From Reticulitermes lucifugus (taxonomy: Eukaryota > Arthropoda > Insecta > Blattodea > Rhinotermitidae): a DNA stretch of 21,531 bases. The translations under genes were made by a program, and so were the position numbers. Where the stretch lies: contig JAKCWW010010194.1 in NCBI GenBank assembly GCA_026260175.1, forward strand, positions 265-21,795. Direction: 5' to 3'. The notes below the pieces were generated by a model. That model was not told where the DNA came from and ran no database searches. It saw only the letters and a program-made list of their open reading frames with translations. How positions within the stretch are numbered: the first letter of the stretch is position 1; every line of letters begins with the position of its first letter. Positions 1 through 8,015 of this stretch are shown one piece after another.

Positions 1-322
1 GTTGGTGCATGCACATTCAGAACAATGATATTACACCAGCGACCTCTCAGCACCATATATGGCATCCTATCACTAACAAACTCTACTCTCTTAATTGCTC
101 GTACTATTCTCTGATGCACAAAGAAACCTGTTACCAATTGGTGACTTTCATTTCCTTTTCCATAGAAAAAAGTATAATCCCCTGCTCTTACTGTGCCTCC
201 TTTGTCCCACCTAACCTCCTGTACAGCCACTAAATCTAATTTGTACCTAGCTAATTCCCTGGCACTGTCATCAGTGACCCTGACCTATACAGGCTCCTCA
301 TGTTCCATGTTCCAAATCTCAT
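1..322 (-). pseudogene. Non-LTR retrotransposon copy A, N-terminal endonuclease domain (partial, frameshifted)
   Basis: Read on the minus strand, this begins at an ATG (322-320) followed by [16 protein letters not shown]. It continues through [20 protein letters not shown], a FYGKGN stretch, [25 protein letters not shown] and [10 protein letters not shown]. This is the N-terminal half of an apurinic endonuclease (exonuclease-endonuclease-phosphatase fold), as carried by non-LTR elements. The enzyme nicks target DNA to prime reverse transcription. The motif Asn (WN) and Glu (QE) are present. Two apparent single-base deletions, near + positions 268 and 165, break the frame; otherwise the reading is clean, so this copy is younger than copy B at 16141-18870. 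The rest of the endonuclease and the reverse transcriptase would lie left of the window. The domain call is by recognition; the clade (RTE-like or other) is not settled. Confidence 0.85.
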
Positions 323-610
323 GTTCCTTGTCCGTTGCTTAAGTTGTACCAAAGAATCAGTCCAGTTCCGAGGCTTTGTGATATGTTTCGTAACATAGTA
401 ATTTTTTACGGTGAAGAGTTGTTAGCACCTCGCCCAACCCCCAAGCTGGAGGGCCACCCCATGTCGGCTGTCCGCGACTGCTTAGTCAATGTATTCGCAG
501 CTACCCTCCATATCCGGTGGCTGTTCCTCCATCCGCAACCCGAGGACGCGCCATGCCGTGGTGACAGGGACCCACTTATCATTCACCCGTGTAAAGGGGG
601 AGATCTCTTA
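323..610 (-). mobile_element. 5' UTR of non-LTR copy A
   Basis: On the minus strand this directly precedes the endonuclease start codon. It aligns by eye with the sequence upstream of copy B on the plus strand. Shared landmarks are the CATGGCG(C/T)GTCC block (A near 544-561, B near 16155), GCGGACAGCC (B near 16250), the GGTGG(C/T)CCTC(C/T)AG(C/T)TTGGG block and GCCGTAAAAAAT / ACCGTAAAAAAT. The opposite strand is open for 116 codons (335-685) and contains LLAPRPTPKLEGHP and AATLHI. I think that frame is an antisense shadow of the UTR, not a gene. The upstream limit of the UTR is uncertain and homology to B fades beyond about 610. Confidence 0.75.
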
Positions 611-989
611 CCTGCGACAATTAGGGTTTCTAGCTTACAGATTTTGTTATGGCCTGATGAGGGCTCTTTTATGAACCGAAACTAGTTGCCAATGAAACTT
701 GTGTCAAATGACTTGTTGGGTCAGATTGTAGAGACTGAATAAAATATATACTTATATCAACACGCCAACGGGGATGCCGTACATTAAAATTACCGATTTT
801 TCTTCACATATCGGTTCCTCATATTTCAGAGTCTCAGTACAGACTCTATAATCACTCACATATGCATCTTCCTCTCCCTCTTTTATTCCCTCTTGTTAGT
901 GATTGGTCAATGGCTGTTCTGCTCTTTAGACGTTTCTTGCACTATTGGAAAGTCAAAACGTTCGTAAGCATTGTCAGAAATACCATATA
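611..989. other. Unassigned tract, probably repeat-derived
   Basis: No convincing gene. On the minus strand the part around 640-690 reads ...CTAGTTTCGGTTCATAAA... CATCAGGCC, a wording I associate with dispersed insect repeats. The part around 750-950 also feels repeat-like. It may be the far upstream part of copy A's UTR or a separate insertion, and I cannot decide which from this window because copy B does not match here. Confidence 0.3.
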
Positions 990-1174
990 CAGTCGAACTC
1001 GGTTATAACGTTATAAAAGGGACTTGATAATATGTGTCGTTATAAACGAGTGTCGTTCTAACCGAGGAATATAATGTTATGGTTAACAGTGAGGAATTAA
1101 TTGGTACCACAGAATATCTGACGCTATAGACGAGATTTCGCATTAATCGATGTCGTTATAACCGGGTTCGACTG
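990..1174. mobile_element. 185-bp MITE with pogo/Tigger-like terminal inverted repeats
   Basis: The left end (990-1010) begins CAGTCGAACTCGGTTATAAC and the right end (1154-1174) is its reverse complement with one difference (ACTCGG against ACCCGG). The left end is preceded by TA (988-989). The right end is followed by TG, one base from the TA duplication expected for Tc1/mariner/pogo insertions. Inside are more CGTTATAA / CGTTCTAA / CGCTATAGACGAG motifs on both strands, so subterminal repeats are present. There is no coding capacity, so it would have depended on a transposase supplied elsewhere. A CAGTCGAAC-type terminus resembles pogo-group ends as I recall them. Confidence 0.8.
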
Positions 1175-1178
1175 TGTG

Positions 1179-1192
1179 TATATATATATATA
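1179..1192. repeat. (TA)n microsatellite
   Basis: About seven TA units immediately to the right of the MITE, possibly grown from the insertion-site TA. Confidence 0.8.
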
Positions 1193-1650
1193 GCTTCAGA
1201 AATCCCGGGACATTTGGCGTCCCGAAAAAAAATTACGGGACATCGAGAGAGAGCTAATCAAAGCCCACAAAAACAGGGACGAAAGGGGTTCCTATAATAA
1301 TATCTTCAAATGAAGAATAAATCAGCAGAGGAAGCATCGTTAATAATCAGACAATAAAAGACACAATAATTTAATTGCATCTAACAATGTGAATTTAATA
1401 AGGTTATGAATGGAAGAAAACGACACAACATTTTTCACTCAGTCAAACACATTTTGCTTTAAATACCACTGAAATAAAAAAACCATCGAGTTGAAGCAGG
1501 CGACATGTCAACAACTCCTTGATCGTGCGGAGACTTCTCCAGCAACGTTGTCAGGCATTCAGTCTAAACGAATCATAGCAGGCGATAAGTCCATCCACAC
1601 AGAAAAGATTTTGAATTTATACTAATTCGTTCTTCATGAAAACAGCTACA
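1193..1650. other. Gap without recognised content
   Basis: AT-rich sequence with stops in all frames. I see no domain signature, RNA gene or repeat structure in it. Confidence 0.5.
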
Positions 1651-1730
1651 GTGAAGCCTGCCTATAACGGGACCGCAAGGGACTGAAATTTTTGTCCGTT
1701 GCAGGCAGGTACCGTTTAATACACGTATGT
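1651..1730 (+). repeat. TATAACGG-type dispersed repeat, copy 1
   Basis: Shares an ordered set of blocks with 2067-2143: TATAACGG, then GCAA, then GGAC, a T-rich stretch, then CCGTTG and CGTTTAATA followed by (A/G)CACGTA or TGGGTACGT. The spacing of the blocks is the same in both copies. It is probably a MITE-like family whose ends carry the TATAACGG motif; the full element boundaries are not visible. Confidence 0.65.
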
Positions 1731-1788
1731 GAAGTCTGGATCATCGGGACTCAGATCTTCAGGACTGCTAACTTCTTCCGCTAAGACA

Positions 1789-1832
1789 GGTTGCCGTTAC
1801 GCCCAGGTTCCTTTTAATACACGTTTCAGTGT
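1789..1832 (+). repeat. TATAACGG-type repeat, partial copy 3
   Basis: Matches only the right part of copy 1: GGTTGCCGTTACG, CCAGGT and TTTAATACACGTTTCAGTG against GTTGCAGGCAGGT and TTTAATACACGTATGTGAAG. The left part is missing. Confidence 0.45.
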
Positions 1833-1849
1833 ACTTCTTTTCTAACCAG

Positions 1850-2035
1850 TGTTTCCGATTTTCGAAAGAACATTGCTTCTGGAAGGTTCCTAGGCTTCGC
1901 CTATTTGTCCTTCTGGTAAGGGAACATGTAGATGAAGATGAGTATGGATCATTGGTGGAATAAAACTGACAGGGGAAAATAGAAGTACTCGGATGAAAAC
2001 CTGTCCCAGTAACACTAATGGAAGAAAACTGTGTT
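1850..2035 (+). repeat. Fragment of an insect dispersed repeat (FVLLVREHVDEDEYG-type)
   Basis: The plus-strand frame reads PRLRLFVLLVREHVDEDEYG, then a stop-interrupted QGKIEVLG and KPVPVTL. I recall this string from conceptual translations of widespread repeats in cockroach-like genomes, where it is not part of a functional protein. The opposite strand carries a 108-codon open frame (1768-2094) that spans this fragment and the neighbouring TATAACGG repeats, so I treat it as spurious. The family name is unknown to me. Confidence 0.5.
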
Positions 2036-2066
2036 CTCTGTGAGGTACGAACTGAATCTTTATACA

Positions 2067-2143
2067 CTGAAACCAGTCTATAACGGAATTGCAATGGACC
2101 GGATTTTTTCCGTTGGACAGATGTTTCGTTTAATATGGGTACG
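2067..2143 (+). repeat. TATAACGG-type dispersed repeat, copy 2
   Basis: Directly repeated relative to 1651-1730, with the same block order. The two copies bracket the partial copy and the DEDEYG fragment. This could be two independent insertions or the duplicated ends of one composite element. Confidence 0.65.
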
Positions 2144-2260
2144 TGGCAAATCAGCCTGCTACAATTTCTTCACAAACATCGCAAGCTTCACCACGGACTT
2201 CATTAAACATAATTTAAAGTATTTCTGAAACTTTCTAATAATTCGTTAGATGACCTAGAT

Positions 2261-2352
2261 TCACGTTTCCCGAGCTTTTTAGCCCCTTCTTGTGCATGTT
2301 CATGTACCTCTGTTCCAGATACTTAAAGGTTTCTACCTCTCGCACTTACAAG
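2261..2352 (-). pseudogene. Non-LTR reverse-transcriptase C-terminal scrap (FKYL motif)
   Basis: The minus-strand frame reads VREVETFKYLEQRYMNMHKK and then GLKSSGNVN. The VE.FKYL...IKS...SGN pattern is the segment just after the reverse-transcriptase palm domain in the same family as copy B, which has EEIKSRVNSGNAY at the equivalent place. Relative to that pattern there is an in-frame deletion between IKS and SGN. It is only about 30 codons, and the flanks on either side do not continue convincingly. An independent truncated insertion is the simplest reading. Confidence 0.5.
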
Positions 2353-3990
2353 CAACCCCACACACTCTCATTTCCAGTTTTCCTTAGCTTCCGTTTCAAT
2401 GAACCAACACTAACAATTTAGTCACTTCTTTCCTATTTCCAACTTGGCTTACTTCGAGTTATCCCAGCAATAAACTATGCACGATTTGTTTCTTCACTGG
2501 CTTCAGTCACTTTTACGCTTGTGTTGACATCAAGCTCTACTCTTTATCTTTGAAGGCTATGGTTACATCTAAATTAAAAAGTAAAAATCTTTGAATATTT
2601 TACCATAAATGGCATGATCGTCTTGTTCTATTCAGTCCACGCTCTCCCCCCACTCTTCGTCTGACCTAGCTACACTTCCTAAGAGTAACTCTCACTGCTG
2701 ATAACCAGACGACAGTAGAAGAATACGGTAATGCTGAAGTACGGTACGGAACAAAGTTAAGTAACAACATTAAGAATATTTTCCGTTAACGTCTTGTCCT
2801 TGTCTACCCTTTCCGCGTTAGGCAGTTTCTGTTCATTTACAGATGATTTTACGACGTTTCTTAGGCCAGATCCTTGAGGGACTGTAGAAGTTTTCCGCTA
2901 AAGACACATTTCCATTATATCTTGATTCCGTGTAAGGAAGATGTCACTGTATAAGAATTCCCTTCATGGGACATACTTTAACATGCAATGATATTCATTC
3001 TCATGTTATGTTAGAATCGGATAGACTAATGTAAGTACACTTTTATCAAATACAGAGGGCATGAGATGTATAAAAGTAAATGACAGGCTGGATATGTAGA
3101 CACACACATATAAGTGCCACGACATACGTTCACGTACAAGGGGGGCCGATGAAAATCGCTGAAAGCTCAGCAAGGTTTCAGTTGTTATTGAAACCCGAGG
3201 ATTCACAAGTGTGACACTGAAGTGCTAACTACTGCAAAACGAACGAACCGTTTATTTTGGTGGTTAATGTCAACAGTATGTAAAATTTCGGTTTCTGCAT
3301 CACAGGAAAGAGAAGATCCTTTACTAAGTAAAATCTGTTAAATTTGCGCAGGAAATAATCGTGTAAGACCCACAAGTACATTCTGTAAGCAAAATGCAGA
3401 CTCTGTCAATATCCAGGCACGTAGTATACATACAAAGCAGTGCCTTGAAGTACTTACAGCATTGTGGTACGTACCATCTGCATTAAAAGAAAATCGGAAT
3501 TTTTTGAGGACACACATTTCGTTTTTGGGCATAACATGCTGTTTGTAATAGAGACAGAGTGTTGTATGCGAGGTAGGAACTAAATTCGTACCAGCGTACT
3601 TTCCTTTCTTAAAATGGAAGAGACAACTAACTTGCGAGGTCACCATGGTATATATACGTATGCCCCACATAAAAATTGAACCAGCTGACTGACTTCCGCT
3701 TTCGCCTTATAACCGAGGACTTACGGCTTTTCCCAGTAACACATCAGGGACGTGTCATTTCCCAGTAAATAGTGACTATTAAGGCATACCATAGGGCTGC
3801 TCTTTCTCACTCATTATTCCAATGAAAGCTTCAGTAGACTATCAGATGCAGTGTAGTACACGTCTTTACCTAATTCACAGTATGAGTCTGGGTTTCGTCA
3901 TCAGTTTCAGTTTATAAAATATTACAAACACCAAGCATGAGTGTTCCGAGTCCGTGTCGGATTAGTAAAGAAATGTGACCAAGTTATGGT
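2353..3990. other. Gap without recognised content
   Basis: About 1.6 kb of AT-rich sequence. Two minus-strand open frames occur (66 codons at 3006-3206 and 110 codons at 3338-3670). Neither has a recognisable motif, and their composition (many Ser, Thr, Cys, Phe) looks like chance. No RNA gene or inverted repeat stands out. Confidence 0.45.
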
Positions 3991-4250
3991 TTAAAATTAA
4001 AGTTGATCGTGATAAGAGGAGCAGGAAAAACAAACTGTGCCGGTGTGAGAAAGTTTAACGTCACTGAAAATTACGTGCGACGATGGCGATAAGACGACAA
4101 CAGAAAAATTATTTGTTAAATAGCAGTGGCACAAGAAGAGGGCCAACAAAGTGAAGATGCGATGAAGTCGAAGTAGACTTTTAAACTTCGTCACCGATAT
4201 GCGGCGGGAGATGTTTCCGGTCGCAAGGGAGTCAATCCAAATAAAGAATA
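3991..4250 (+). pseudogene. pogo/Tigger-like transposase, N-terminal DNA-binding region (5' part of a split pseudogene)
   Basis: Codons 3991-4089 are open and read LKLKLIVIRGAGKTNCAGVR then KFNVTENYVRRWR. This matches the first helix-turn-helix of pogo-group transposases, whose usual form is KL.VI..A...GN..AARKF.V.E..VR.WR. After a frame change come LLNSSGTRRGPTK and then LLNFVTDMRREMFPVARESI followed by QIK, which fits the second, CENPB-type helix-turn-helix (V...R....PVSR.MIQ.KA). These domains would bind the transposon's inverted repeats. Frameshifts and stops show the gene is dead. The catalytic half resumes at about 5237 after a nested insertion. Superfamily assignment is from motif recognition. 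Confidence 0.65.
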
Positions 4251-4270
4251 GGAAACACCGGTAAACATAA

Positions 4271-5211
4271 TTTTTGTCACATGATAACTAATTTGTGTAT
4301 CGTATGTATTTTTTCACGCTAATTCAAATATGTTATTAAAATTGCTCTATCACCGACAGTTCTTGTGTGACAGAGTTTTTTAAAATGCAATTTTAGCGAA
4401 TTTATTTTTTTGTCACGCTACCGGTATGTTTGAAATATGGCTGAGGCACTTTATTAAATTTTAAACATAGTGTGGAAATGAAAACTTAATCATAACAAAG
4501 ACAGAAGGTATGTGAGCCCAATCACAGACACCCAGACTTGGACTCATAAAAAATTTCGTCAAGGTAATGGGTCAAAATAGCGCTGGATTTATGTATTTGA
4601 AAAATAAGTTTCCCAGGATAAGTGATGCTAAAATCAAGAAAGGGGAATTTGTTGGATCTCAAATAAGACAGTTAATACAGGACGTAAAATTTGAAGACCA
4701 GCTAAGTGAAGTGGAAAAAAAAGCATGGAAATCATTCAAACGTTTTTTGGGAAATCGTAAGGTATAAAACTATCGTGATATGGTGGCTGATCTTGTACAG
4801 TCCTACAAAGCTATGGGGTGTAATATGTCTTCAAAGGTGCATTTCATAGACTGTCAGACTTCTTCCCAGAAAATCTGAGGGCAGTGAGCGATGAGCACGG
4901 ACAGCAATGTCACCAGGATATTTCCACCATGTCAAAGCGGTACCAAGCAAGTGCAGTCCCAGTATGCAGGCTGATTATTGCTGGACACTTAGAAGAGACG
5001 TTCCACAGGCAAGCTAAAGCAGAAAGTCATCCACTGTTACGTTTCAGGCAGTGAATTTACTCGCTGTAATATAATGTAAATACAGATTTTCTTCAAACTT
5101 CAACCGTGCGTCACTTAAAACCCTTGCCTGATAGAAACAAACTAATAACGTATCTGAATTCAGCGCACAAAATGCTATTGGTTTTACTCACTTTAGTTCG
5201 TGTGACAAAAA
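4271..5211. mobile_element. 941-bp nested element with terminal inverted repeats, inserted in the pogo-like transposase
   Basis: The left end (4271-4292) is TTTTTGTCACATGATAACTA and the right end (5191-5211), reverse-complemented, is TTTTTGTCACACGAACTAAA. These match at 11 bases, then GA, then ACTAA after a 2-base gap. Both ends are flanked by ATAA (4267-4270 and 5212-5215), a candidate 4-bp target-site duplication. The element lies between the CENPB-type domain and the catalytic domain of the transposase pseudogene, which read on either side of it. Inside is a broken plus-strand coding remnant (4537-5072). Additional TTTTTTTGTCACGCTACCGG and TGTGACAGAG motifs near 4365-4427 repeat the terminal motif. 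The superfamily is unknown; boundaries and duplication are inferred by eye. Confidence 0.6.
4537..5072 (+). pseudogene. Broken C-terminal part of an uncharacterised repeat-borne protein
   Basis: The frame from 4537 reads LGLIKNFVKVMGQNSAGFMY, then LKNKFPRISDAKIKKGEFVG and SQIRQLI. It hits a TAA at 4765-4767 and continues in the same frame (NYRDMVADLVQSYKAMGCNM, SSKVHF). A one-base shift then gives FFPENLRAVSDEHGQQCHQD and ISTMSKRYQAS, and another shift gives ADYCWTLRRDVPQAS before a TAA at 5015. I recognise this as a protein found scattered in insect and other animal genomes with the landmarks FVGPQI, GC.MSLK.H, FPEN.G..SDE.GERFHQDI and YCW. I do not know its function. Only the C-terminal portion is here. 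It is carried inside the nested element with terminal inverted repeats, which suggests a mobile origin for the family. Confidence 0.7.
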
Positions 5212-5236
5212 ATAAGAATTATTACGTATTTTGTTA

Positions 5237-5800
5237 TCCAGTGAAATTATTCCGAATTTAAGCATAAGCAAATTCAAGCCAAACATCGGTTGGTGTAAAA
5301 GAATGATGCGCCCCGAATGTGGTTAGCACTGAGGCGACGCACTATGTCAGCCCAACGACGCCCAAAGGAGTACGACGGAAATTTACTGCCCTTTCAGCGC
5401 CACATTTTAAAGTTAAGAGAACAAAATGCCTGTACTTTACATTTGATTGGTAATGCTGACCAAACTCGGTGAACAAAAATGTCGATAATCTATCATCCTC
5501 AGAACAAGTGGAGATGATGAACCTAGAATAGCGTTGTGTTTTAGAAGTTGGAATGAAACTTCCCCGTAGGTAATTTTGAAGAGGAAAACTATGCCAAAGA
5601 GAAAGTTCTTGTAAAAAAATGGATGGACGTTTCGTCATCGTTTGGATAAAACTGTTTGGGCCAGGCATCTGGGACTTCGACAACTGCAAGGAATGCTGGT
5701 TTTGTATGCATTTATAGGGCACATAACCGAAGTTGTAAAGTTGAAATAAGCCAACTTAAAAGAGATTTCGCGATTATTCCAAATTTTCTGAGACGCAAGG
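5237..5800 (+). pseudogene. pogo/Tigger-like transposase, catalytic DDE domain (3' part of the split pseudogene)
   Basis: Reading with frame changes gives SISKFKPNIGWCKRMM, LALRRRTMSAQRRPKEYDG, NLLPFQRHILKLREQ, HLIGNADQT, VILKRKTMPK, KNGWT, VWARHLGLRQL, MLVLYAFIGHITEVVK and DFAIIPN. These are, in order, the helix-turn-helix end, linker and DDE_1 domain of a Tigger/pogo-type transposase. The first catalytic Asp survives in GNADQT (5458-5460). The second, normally in LVLDAFRGH, is Tyr here (5705-5707). Homology fades after about 5800, so the third acidic residue is not identifiable. There are stops at several points, for example after QTR and before VILKRK. The overlapping minus-strand 126-codon frame (5342-5722) is a shadow. 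Confidence 0.8.
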
Positions 5801-5937
5801 GGAAAGGAGTCTCCTTATATTCGGAGGGCTTACATCGTAAGTAATATTATACATATGTGTATAATATAAGACACAGGCTACACACAGTTACCATCAAGAA
5901 GAACTTTTGCAATGGACAAAGACTAAAATATTCATTC
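5801..5937. other. Decayed 3' flank of the transposase
   Basis: No clear homology. A short AT-rich dyad (TATTATACA at 5845-5853, TGTATAATA at 5858-5866) is visible. I could not find a terminal inverted repeat closing the transposon. Confidence 0.4.

Positions 5938-5972
<35 letters not shown>
5938..5972. repeat. (TAT)n microsatellite
   Basis: Nearly twelve uninterrupted trinucleotide units. In one frame it encodes a run of Leu inside a 79-codon open frame (5907-6146), which is best explained by the repeat itself. Confidence 0.95.
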
Positions 5973-5975
<3 letters not shown>

Positions 5976-6197
5976 GTATGTCACGAAGGGAGGGTCCAGC
6001 TTTTGTACAAAAATAAGGAAAGTGATGGCAGAGAAGAGGAAGGAGAAAGTGGAAGAAAAACATATGCAAATAAAGCCTTTAGGTTTAATATAAACGAACA
6101 TACAAATTGCCTTGGAAGAGGCGACTGTGTTGCGCTCCACTTGTGAGGTATCACTTGAATTTAAGAAGTTTTAAAGGGGATAAGAAGCTAAATTTGT

Positions 6198-6240
6198 GTT
6201 GAAGGCGGGAGACTGTAGTTCCCTTTAATTCCGAATAACC
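6198..6240 (+). repeat. Diverged direct repeat, left copy (TGAAGGCGGGA)
   Basis: TTGAAGGCGGGA is followed by TGTAGTT, CCT and AATT. It matches 6537-6580 in block order with small gaps. Origin unknown. Confidence 0.45.
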
Positions 6241-6536
6241 CTGAGGAGGATTCGAGTCCTCATGCAGTGAGATAAGTAACGACTTACTACTGGCGCCAGA
6301 GTGGAGCCACTACTATGCCGGTAACCATGGCAACAATCCATCCGCCTCTACCTCCCACCCTTCCACCCGGTTTGTACTCTCTCGTAGTTTCCGGAAGAGA
6401 GAAAGAACTTTCTTTGTGGCAAGCCGCTGATGCTGAAAATACCGAGGAATCTTCATCTGTTGACCTGACACGCTTGCCAAAAGAGTTAAAAATAAAATCG
6501 TCTTAAACGTTACGCGTTATACAAATAAATCGCGGT
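6241..6536. other. Interval between the direct repeats, with one unassigned open frame
   Basis: An open frame of 63 codons (6315-6506, plus strand) starts MPVTMATIHPPLPPTLPPGL and ends in an acidic, Ser-rich stretch before TAA. Its composition is more protein-like than its neighbours but I recognise no domain. A tRNA T-arm-like string (GAGGATTCGAGTCCTC) lies near 6246. Confidence 0.25.
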
Positions 6537-6580
6537 CTGAAGGCGGGATAAAATTCCTGCAGTTAACTCCAATTTATTCC
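6537..6580 (+). repeat. Diverged direct repeat, right copy (TGAAGGCGGGA)
   Basis: CTGAAGGCGGGATAAAATTC is followed by CTGCAGTTAACTCCAATT. Partner of 6198-6240, about 340 bases downstream in the same orientation. Confidence 0.45.
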
Positions 6581-8015
6581 ATCACACGTTTTTCTTAAAT
6601 GGTCCTGACAAAACAAAATTTTGATAACACAAAATCTGGATATAAGTAGCTTCATATACTGTTATGACTGTTGGACCAAGAAGAGGCACCGAGTGCAAAC
6701 GAGGGAAATGAGAAAAGCATATGGGATTTTGGTTTGTGGGTCCCTTGGAAAGTGAAACATGGGAGATGGAAACATTATTGGAAGCATAATATTAGTCTAA
6801 GAAGGCTATTCTGCATACAGGGTGTGTGCGGGATATGTTGTAGGATGAACAGGTTTTACATCGGTTCAAAGAGATCGATTTTGTAATGAGAGGGTCCACT
6901 ATCTATAAGGAGTTTCTTGAATAGACAGTGGCAATCCCTCTGTAGGTCGCAACCTGCATCGGAGAGCGAGTTATTTAGTTAGTTACACACTCGGTCAGTC
7001 AGTCGGTTAATTCAGCTTCTGATTTTTACATATTATCAACCAACACAGAAAAACGGCAAACATGATTTGTACACATACAAATATTCCGCTGAAGGTTACT
7101 ATCCGTTTTCATATGATTGAAGCAAAGTGGCTGTACCCATATGTACTGAGTTTTACAAAAATCAGCGTACAAAGCGTGGGGGCCAGTTGCCTGGAAACGC
7201 GGTTCAGTTTGTTGATCATCTGATAGGACGAAGTTATTAGCCACTAATTACTTCTGTACATTCTGATGCTTCCATTACGACCCTGGAGCATATGTTCCAA
7301 AACTGTTTCGCAATTCCCTTGAATATAAGCGAAATATTTCATTATTATTATTATCATCATTATCATCATCATCACTACGAGCGTTCGGAACGGTTGTTGT
7401 TACGGTGAATATGCTATGGGCAGTACGAATGGAGGAAACTGGGGTTTGATTACTGGCAGGGCAATTCTTATATTTTCCAGTGTCAAAATCGTCTCTGGAG
7501 CTCACTCATACACTACCCAGTGTGTTTGGGAGTACAGTCGCTAAGACGTTAAACTGACCATTCATCCCCATCTAATAACAAGTTAAGAAAACGTAGTTAT
7601 ACCTCAAAAACCCCACAGTCGTTCATGGCCTTTGGGTATGTATTTGGTTCTTTTAACAATTTAAATAATAAAAAAAACATACGTCTTTTGAAACTGCAAA
7701 CGTGTTCTGCCATCACATGGCGCATAAATCTCGCAATCTGCAGCGTCTAACAAAATGATAATCTACCACCAGCAAACTAAATAATGTCTACCTGATACAA
7801 AAAAATTTCAGCAAATTACGTTTCTCGTAAATGTATCCCTTTCAACACGTAAGAAACAAAGTGACCAAATCCACGGTATAAGATCGTCCTGTAAAAGGCG
7901 ACAGACACTCTACTGGTCAAAGCGTTCGTTTTTACAGAACCCAGAGATTAATTACTGTGATGAAAAAGGCAAGATATTATACCGTACCCTCAGCACGTTT
8001 AAACCAGCACACAGC
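6581..8015. other. Gap with one microsatellite, otherwise unrecognised
   Basis: A compound (ATT)n(ATC)n repeat lies at 7340-7374. Short open frames (6671-6886 plus, 7026-7244 minus, 7275-7505 minus) show no recognisable motif. The last of these reads through the microsatellite as an Asp/Asn run. I see nothing else. Confidence 0.45.
7340..7374. repeat. Compound (ATT)n(ATC)n microsatellite
   Basis: ATT units grade into ATC units with one interruption. Confidence 0.9.

Noticed and set aside
1768..2094. 108-codon minus-strand frame as a gene
   Set aside because: It spans two different repeats that are readable in the opposite strand, so it is an antisense shadow.
5342..5722. 126-codon minus-strand frame as a gene
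   Set aside because: The plus strand here is a clear transposase catalytic domain, so this is its shadow.
5907..6146. 79-codon frame with a poly-Leu segment as a signal-peptide protein
   Set aside because: The Leu run is simply the (TAT)n microsatellite read in one frame.
6240..6262. tRNA gene or tRNA-derived SINE head around GAGGATTCGAGTCCTC
   Set aside because: The T-arm-like hairpin has a 6-base loop and there is no D arm, anticodon arm or A box around it.
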